A stretch of 9,164 bases of DNA from Ruminococcaceae bacterium UBA1785 (GTDB lineage: Bacteria; Bacillota; Clostridia; Oscillospirales; Acutalibacteraceae), in the NCBI GenBank assembly GCA_002314555.1, contig DCGF01000095.1, forward strand, positions 1-9,164, given 5' to 3'. Of the stretch, positions 5,838 to 9,164 are shown in pieces. Under the pieces are notes generated by a model. The model searched no databases. It saw nothing but the letters and a program-made list of their open reading frames with translations, and was not told the DNA's origin. A program made the position numbers and the translations under genes. Positions within the stretch are counted from its first letter, which is position 1; the number at the start of each line of letters is the position of its first letter.

Positions 5838-7175
5838 CTAATTACTTAGGTAATGATATCGTTTATTATTCTTTATCACCACAGGGATGACGATTAGTAG
5901 ATATGCGATTTCTACTACGAGTTGAGATAACCAAATTCCGTTAAGCCCTAAAAAGTTTGGAAGTGTGTAGAGAACGATGATAGGAAGGACAAAACTCTTC
6001 ATAACTGAGATGACTGCGGACAGAAGTCCGTTTCCGAGGGCGGTATATAGGGAGGATGCAAATCCTGTGATGCCCAGGGTTAAGAAGGATATGGAGAAGA
6101 GTCTAAATCCATGAACGGACATATTAATTAAATCAGCATTATCTCTAATAAATATCAAAGTGAAAGGTCTAGCAAAGGTGTGTCCTATTGCAAGCAAAAT
6201 CACTCCAAAAATTCCTAAGAGACTTACGCATTTTTTAAAGATATTTTGAAGTTCTGCATAGTCGTTAGCACCGTTGTTGAAACTGATTATAGGGGCTGCT
6301 GCCATTTCTAGACCGATAAATACTGACATAAACATGAACTCGATATATTGAACGATGCCAAAAGCATTTACACCGTCTTGGCCAGCGAGTTCAATAAGTT
6401 TTATGTTGTAGAGAATGATTACGATGCTGAGAGTTAGGTTGTTTACAAACTCTGAGATACCGTTGGTACAAGTTTTAGTAAGTATCTTTCCTTCAAATAC
6501 TGTTTTACCAAGTTTAAAGTAAGTGTCGTTTTCTCTAGCAAAGAAAATGAGAGGTATAATTCCACCGAAAAACTGGCTGATTCCGGTCGCGAGTGCTGCG
6601 CCAAAAACGCCCCATTTTAATACTACAATTGCTAGAAAATCGAGGACTAAATTTCCAAGTCCGGCAGCGATAGTTGCTATGAGCCCGAGTTTTGGTTTGC
6701 CAGCTGTGGCGCAGAGAGATTGGAACATATTTTGTTCTAAGAAAAATGGTGTAAAAGCGAATAACACTGAGAGGTATAAGACACAGGCATCGAGGAGTTC
6801 TCCCTCTGCTCCGAGAGCTATAGAAAGTTGTCTTCTAAGAAGGAACCCTATGCCTCCAAGTACTATACCTACGGCGATTGAAGCGTATACGATAAGAGAA
6901 AAATAGCGGTTTGCACGTTCCTTATCTCCCTCTCCGAGAGCAGTTGCTATTACTGCATTTCCACCGCATCCAAATACAAATCCGACACCGCCAAAAATCA
7001 TGATTACAGGCCATGTTAGATTAACGGCAGCAAAAGGTATTTCACCAACAAAATTAGATACAAAAAATCCATCCACGTTTCCGTAGATAGAGGTGAATAG
7101 CATCATTATTATTGATGGGTATGCAAATTTAAGTAATTTTTTGTACGTAAAGTGATCTGAAATTTCAATTTTCAT
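5838..7175 (-). CDS. MATE-family multidrug/cation efflux transporter (MepA-like)
   Basis: A 445-residue, highly hydrophobic protein of typical MATE length with room for 12 membrane helices. Family marks include YGNVDGFFVSNFVG in helix 1 (31-44), the GNAVIATALGEGDKERANRYF region (72-92), GNLVLDFLAI (174-183) and WGVFGAALATGIS (188-200). At the start of the second half, AAAPIISFNNGA (292-303) matches the P-x-I-S-x-N-x-GA motif of MepA-like members. MATE proteins export drugs or cationic compounds using an Na+ or H+ gradient; the substrate cannot be predicted. The stop is TAG at 5838-5840. The start lies ten residues before the first hydrophobic segment and the next Met is at residue 24, so an internal start is unlikely. 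The ribosome site is poor: only AGAG/AGAGTG is found 8-14 bases upstream. It is convergent with luxS and divergent from asnS; no MarR-type regulator gene is adjacent. Confidence 0.92.
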   Translation of the reverse strand: MKIEISDHFTYKKLLKFAYPSIIMMLFTSIYGNVDGFFVSNFVGEIPFAAVNLTWPVIMIFGGVGFVFGCGGNAVIATALGEGDKERANRYFSLIVYASIAVGIVLGGIGFLLRRQLSIALGAEGELLDACVLYLSVLFAFTPFFLEQNMFQSLCATAGKPKLGLIATIAAGLGNLVLDFLAIVVLKWGVFGAALATGISQFFGGIIPLIFFARENDTYFKLGKTVFEGKILTKTCTNGISEFVNNLTLSIVIILYNIKLIELAGQDGVNAFGIVQYIEFMFMSVFIGLEMAAAPIISFNNGANDYAELQNIFKKCVSLLGIFGVILLAIGHTFARPFTLIFIRDNADLINMSVHGFRLFSISFLTLGITGFASSLYTALGNGLLSAVISVMKSFVLPIIVLYTLPNFLGLNGIWLSQLVVEIAYLLIVIPVVIKNNKRYHYLSN

Positions 7176-7184
7176 AATGAAAAC

Positions 7185-7213
7185 ACTCTAACATATTCTG
7201 TTGATAAACGCAA
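7185..7213 (-). promoter_or_regulatory. Candidate promoter of the MATE gene, overlapping the asnS promoter
   Basis: On the minus strand, TTGCGT (7213-7208) is separated by 17 bp from TAGAGT (7190-7185), which is preceded by TG one base away (TGTTAGAGT, extended -10 form). The hexamers are only fair matches (three and four of six). The start point would fall near 7178, leaving only a few bases before the ATG at 7175. A missed upstream promoter is the alternative. Confidence 0.4.
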
Positions 7214-7225
7214 ATGAATGTGTTA
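7189..7225. repeat. Imperfect inverted repeat in the MATE/asnS divergent promoter region
   Basis: TAACATATTC (7189-7198) and GAATGTGTTA (7216-7225) are reverse complements at nine of ten positions, separated by 17 bp, with centres 27 bp apart. The arms overlap the -10 regions of both proposed promoters, and the -35 elements lie between them. It could be an operator, or it could just reflect symmetric promoter elements. Confidence 0.4.
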
Positions 7226-7229
7226 AAAT
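7201..7229 (+). promoter_or_regulatory. asnS promoter with near-consensus -35 and extended -10
   Basis: TTGATA (7201-7206) is separated by exactly 17 bp from TAAAAT (7224-7229). TG at 7221-7222 makes the extended form TGTTAAAAT. Each hexamer matches the sigma-A consensus at five of six positions. Transcription should start near 7236, leaving a leader of about 30 nt before asnS, with AAAGAGG (7250-7256) as ribosome site. This is the strongest promoter I see in the window. Confidence 0.8.
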
Positions 7230-7266
7230 ATACTGAATTTTTATGTATTAAAGAGGTAATTAATTA

Positions 7267-8661
7267 ATGAAACACGTAGATATTATTGAGGTTATGACCG
7301 ACAAAGAATATGTCGGCAAAGAAGTTACAGTTTGCGGTTGGGTTCGCACAGCTCGTGATTCTAAAACTATGGCTTTCATTGAGCTCAATGATGGCACAAG
7401 CCTTAAACACATCCAGCTTGTAGTTGACAAAGAGACTTTTGATAAGGCAGATAAAATGTCTGACTTCACAAAGCTCGGCTCATCTTTAAAGGTGGTTGGT
7501 ACTGTTGTGCCTTCAGCTGTAGCACAGGACGGCGGCGTTGAAATCAACGTTACTGATATTGAACTTCTTGGTGCTTGCCCTGAAGATTACCCACTTCAGA
7601 AAAAGCGCACAAATCTTGAAACCCTTCGTACTATGCCTCATCTTCGTGTTCGTACAAATACATTTAACGCTGTTTTCCGCGTACGTTCTGTACTCGCTGC
7701 AGCTATCCATGAATATTTCCAGGACAGACATTATGTTTACGTAAATACTCCACTTATCACAGGCTCTGACTGTGAGGGTGCTGGTGAGATGTTCCGTGTT
7801 ACTACACAGTCATTTGATGACGCTGCAAAATATAAGACAGCAGAAGAATATTATGCTGATGACTTCTTCGGAAAAACAGCTGGCCTTTCAGTTTCTGGAC
7901 AGCTCGAGGGAGAAGTAGCCGCTATGGCATTTGGAAAGATCTACACTTTTGGTCCATCATTCCGTGCAGAGAACTCTAATACAACAAGACACGTTGCAGA
8001 GTTCTGGCATGTTGAACCAGAAGTTGCATTTGCCGAGCTCCCTGACATCATTGAGATGGCAGAGGACATGATTAAGTACATTACAAAAGCTGTAATGGAT
8101 CGTTGTCCAGCAGAACTCGACTTCTTTGAGAAGTTCTTTGAAAAGGGACTTCGTGAAAAGCTCACAAACGTAATCGAAAGTGACTTTGAGATCCTCGATT
8201 ACACGAAGGCTATCGAAATTCTTGAAAAAGCTGATGCTGATTTCAAGTACCCTGTGTCTTGGGGCTGTGACCTTCAAACAGAGCATGAGAGATATATTAC
8301 AGAGGAGGTGTTTAAAAAACCGGTATTCGTAACTAACTATCCAAAAGAGATTAAATCATTCTATATGAAACAAAACCCAGACGGAAAGACAGTTGCTGCA
8401 ACTGACCTTTTGGTTCCTGGTATAGGAGAAATCATCGGATGTTCAGAGCGTGAAGCTGATTATGAAAAGCTTCTCTCAGCTATGAAGGTTCGTGGAATGA
8501 ATCTCGACGACTATAATGACTATATTGATCTCCGTAAGTTTGGTTCGGTTCCACACAGTGGATTTGGACTTGGCTTTGAACGTATGCTTATGTACGTTAC
8601 AGGAGTACAAAATATTCGTGATGTTATCTTGTTCCCAAGAACAGTTGGTACCATCCGCTAA
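7267..8661 (+). CDS. asnS: Asparaginyl-tRNA synthetase (class IIb)
   Basis: A 464-residue protein, close to the 466 of E. coli AsnRS. The N-terminal OB-fold anticodon-binding domain (about 17-105) includes VTVCGWVRTARDSK. The class II catalytic core follows, with motif 2 as FRAE (232-235) plus R241-H242, and motif 3 as GFGLGFER (432-439, R439). The VQNIRDVILFPRT ending (447-459) is typical of AsnRS. Length and the lack of the large insertion found in bacterial AspRS favour AsnRS. It joins asparagine to tRNA-Asn using ATP in the cytoplasm, so the cell can make Asn-tRNA directly. ATG 7267 has AAAGAGG ten bases upstream and the promoter at 7201-7229. There is no room for a T-box leader. The DegV-family gene follows after 18 nt without a terminator. 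Confidence 0.96.
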   Translation: MKHVDIIEVMTDKEYVGKEVTVCGWVRTARDSKTMAFIELNDGTSLKHIQLVVDKETFDKADKMSDFTKLGSSLKVVGTVVPSAVAQDGGVEINVTDIELLGACPEDYPLQKKRTNLETLRTMPHLRVRTNTFNAVFRVRSVLAAAIHEYFQDRHYVYVNTPLITGSDCEGAGEMFRVTTQSFDDAAKYKTAEEYYADDFFGKTAGLSVSGQLEGEVAAMAFGKIYTFGPSFRAENSNTTRHVAEFWHVEPEVAFAELPDIIEMAEDMIKYITKAVMDRCPAELDFFEKFFEKGLREKLTNVIESDFEILDYTKAIEILEKADADFKYPVSWGCDLQTEHERYITEEVFKKPVFVTNYPKEIKSFYMKQNPDGKTVAATDLLVPGIGEIIGCSEREADYEKLLSAMKVRGMNLDDYNDYIDLRKFGSVPHSGFGLGFERMLMYVTGVQNIRDVILFPRTVGTIR

Positions 8662-8679
8662 TTATTGGAGGCAAAAGCT

Positions 8680-9164
8680 ATGGCTTTTTGTATTATAACT
8701 GACTCAGCATCTGACATTCCAAAGAGTGTCATTGATGAGTATAACTTATTCGTAATGCCAACACCTGTAACCATCGACAATGAAGACCTTCGTGATGGTT
8801 TAACAATCTTCCCTGAAGAATTTTATAAGATTCAGGAAGAGGGCATTAAAGAAATCAAAACATATCATATTTCTGAGCTTATGTTCCAGGAATATTTCAC
8901 AGAGTTTGCAAAGCGTGGAGACGAGGTTCTCTATATCTGTTTCTCAACAGGTATTGCTGGTACTTTCCAGGCTGCAACTTTGGCAAAGCAGGAAGTTTTA
9001 GAAGAATATCCAGACTTTGATATAACAATCATCGATTCAAAGTGTGCATCTATTGGATATGGTCTTGTTACTGAAAGACTTCTTAAAATGCAGAAAAACG
9101 GTGCTTCAAAAGAACTCATCATTGAAGCTGCTCATTTCTTCTGTGAGCATATGGTTCACGCTGT
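8680..9164 (+). CDS. DegV-family (FakB-like) fatty-acid-binding protein, 5' part
   Basis: The first 161 codons are present and open; the gene runs off the right edge (full-length members are about 280-290 residues). The beginning, AFCIITDSASDIPKS, matches the DegV family opening TDS-x-x-D-[IL]-P. FSTGIAGTFQAA (88-99) corresponds to the usual SSGLSGTYQSA, and IDSKCASIGYG (118-128) to the conserved DS-x3-S-x-G-x-G loop. DegV/FakB proteins bind a fatty acid and, with the kinase FakA, can feed acyl-phosphate into phospholipid synthesis; many DegV members have no proven partner. Where many members show T-S-x-P, this protein has TYHIS (61-65). GGAGG (8667-8671), eight bases before ATG, sets the start. 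The 18-nt gap implies co-transcription with asnS. Confidence 0.88.
   Translation, partial: MAFCIITDSASDIPKSVIDEYNLFVMPTPVTIDNEDLRDGLTIFPEEFYKIQEEGIKEIKTYHISELMFQEYFTEFAKRGDEVLYICFSTGIAGTFQAATLAKQEVLEEYPDFDITIIDSKCASIGYGLVTERLLKMQKNGASKELIIEAAHFFCEHMVHA

Noticed and set aside
6016..6027. Short GCGGAC-AGAA-GTCCGT hairpin in the MATE gene
   Set aside because: Only five paired bases and no T run on either strand; not a terminator.
6523..6906. 127-codon plus-strand open frame
   Set aside because: It lies entirely antisense to the strongly supported MATE gene, has no ribosome site or recognisable domain, and has the composition of a mirror of membrane-protein codons.
7941..8286. Overlapping minus-strand open frames inside asnS
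   Set aside because: They are antisense shadows of conserved aminoacyl-tRNA synthetase sequence with no ribosome site or domain.
1..9164. Search for CRISPR repeats, insertion sequences, tRNA/rRNA genes, toxin-antitoxin or defence genes
   Set aside because: No regularly spaced repeats, transposase motifs, tRNA-like cloverleafs or defence-type domains were seen by eye; all space is filled by housekeeping-type genes and short intergenic regions.

Overview
The window looks like a chromosomal, mostly housekeeping stretch from a low-GC, Gram-positive anaerobe of the Clostridia, with Lachnospiraceae as the best guess. The reasons are AT-rich codon use, strong AAGGAGG-type ribosome binding sites, a DnaD-family plus DnaC/DnaI-family helicase-loader pair, a clostridial-type LuxS and DegV protein, and U-tract hairpin terminators. 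The taxonomic call is an inference from protein character, not from a database search.

Layout. Positions 1-114 hold the C-terminus of a TrmA/RlmD-type rRNA uracil methyltransferase, followed after 14 nt by a PAP2-family membrane phosphatase (129-1049). A hairpin terminator (1070-1110) closes that unit. An extended -10 promoter (1132-1140) then starts a tightly packed plus-strand operon: a DnaD-like replication protein (1178-2164), a DnaC/DnaI-like AAA+ loader (2167-3111), tex (3137-5299) and luxS (5299-5775). tex and luxS overlap by one base (TAATG). A GC-rich hairpin with U/A tracts on both sides (5798-5827) ends this operon and probably also the convergent MATE-family transporter gene (minus strand, 5838-7175). 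The MATE gene and asnS (7267-8661) diverge from a 91-bp region holding a near-consensus extended -10 promoter for asnS and an overlapping opposite-facing candidate promoter for the MATE gene. asnS is followed after 18 nt by a DegV-family gene that runs off the window (8680-9164+).

How the genes relate. The DnaD-like and DnaC-like proteins are expected to work together in loading the replicative helicase. Tex is an RNA-binding transcription/translation factor, and LuxS belongs to the activated methyl cycle and makes the AI-2 precursor. Their shared operon implies co-expression rather than one pathway. All complete genes keep the key residues of their families, and none looks broken. No stretch longer than about 130 bp lacks a gene. 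I see no tRNA, rRNA, CRISPR, insertion sequence, phage or defence genes.

I did not find a novel multi-gene system. The less ordinary signals are at the nucleotide level: a terminator-like hairpin inside the start of the dnaD-like gene, a long near-perfect inverted repeat at the start of tex built with codons that are otherwise almost absent from that gene, and face-to-face overlapping promoters between the MATE gene and asnS.
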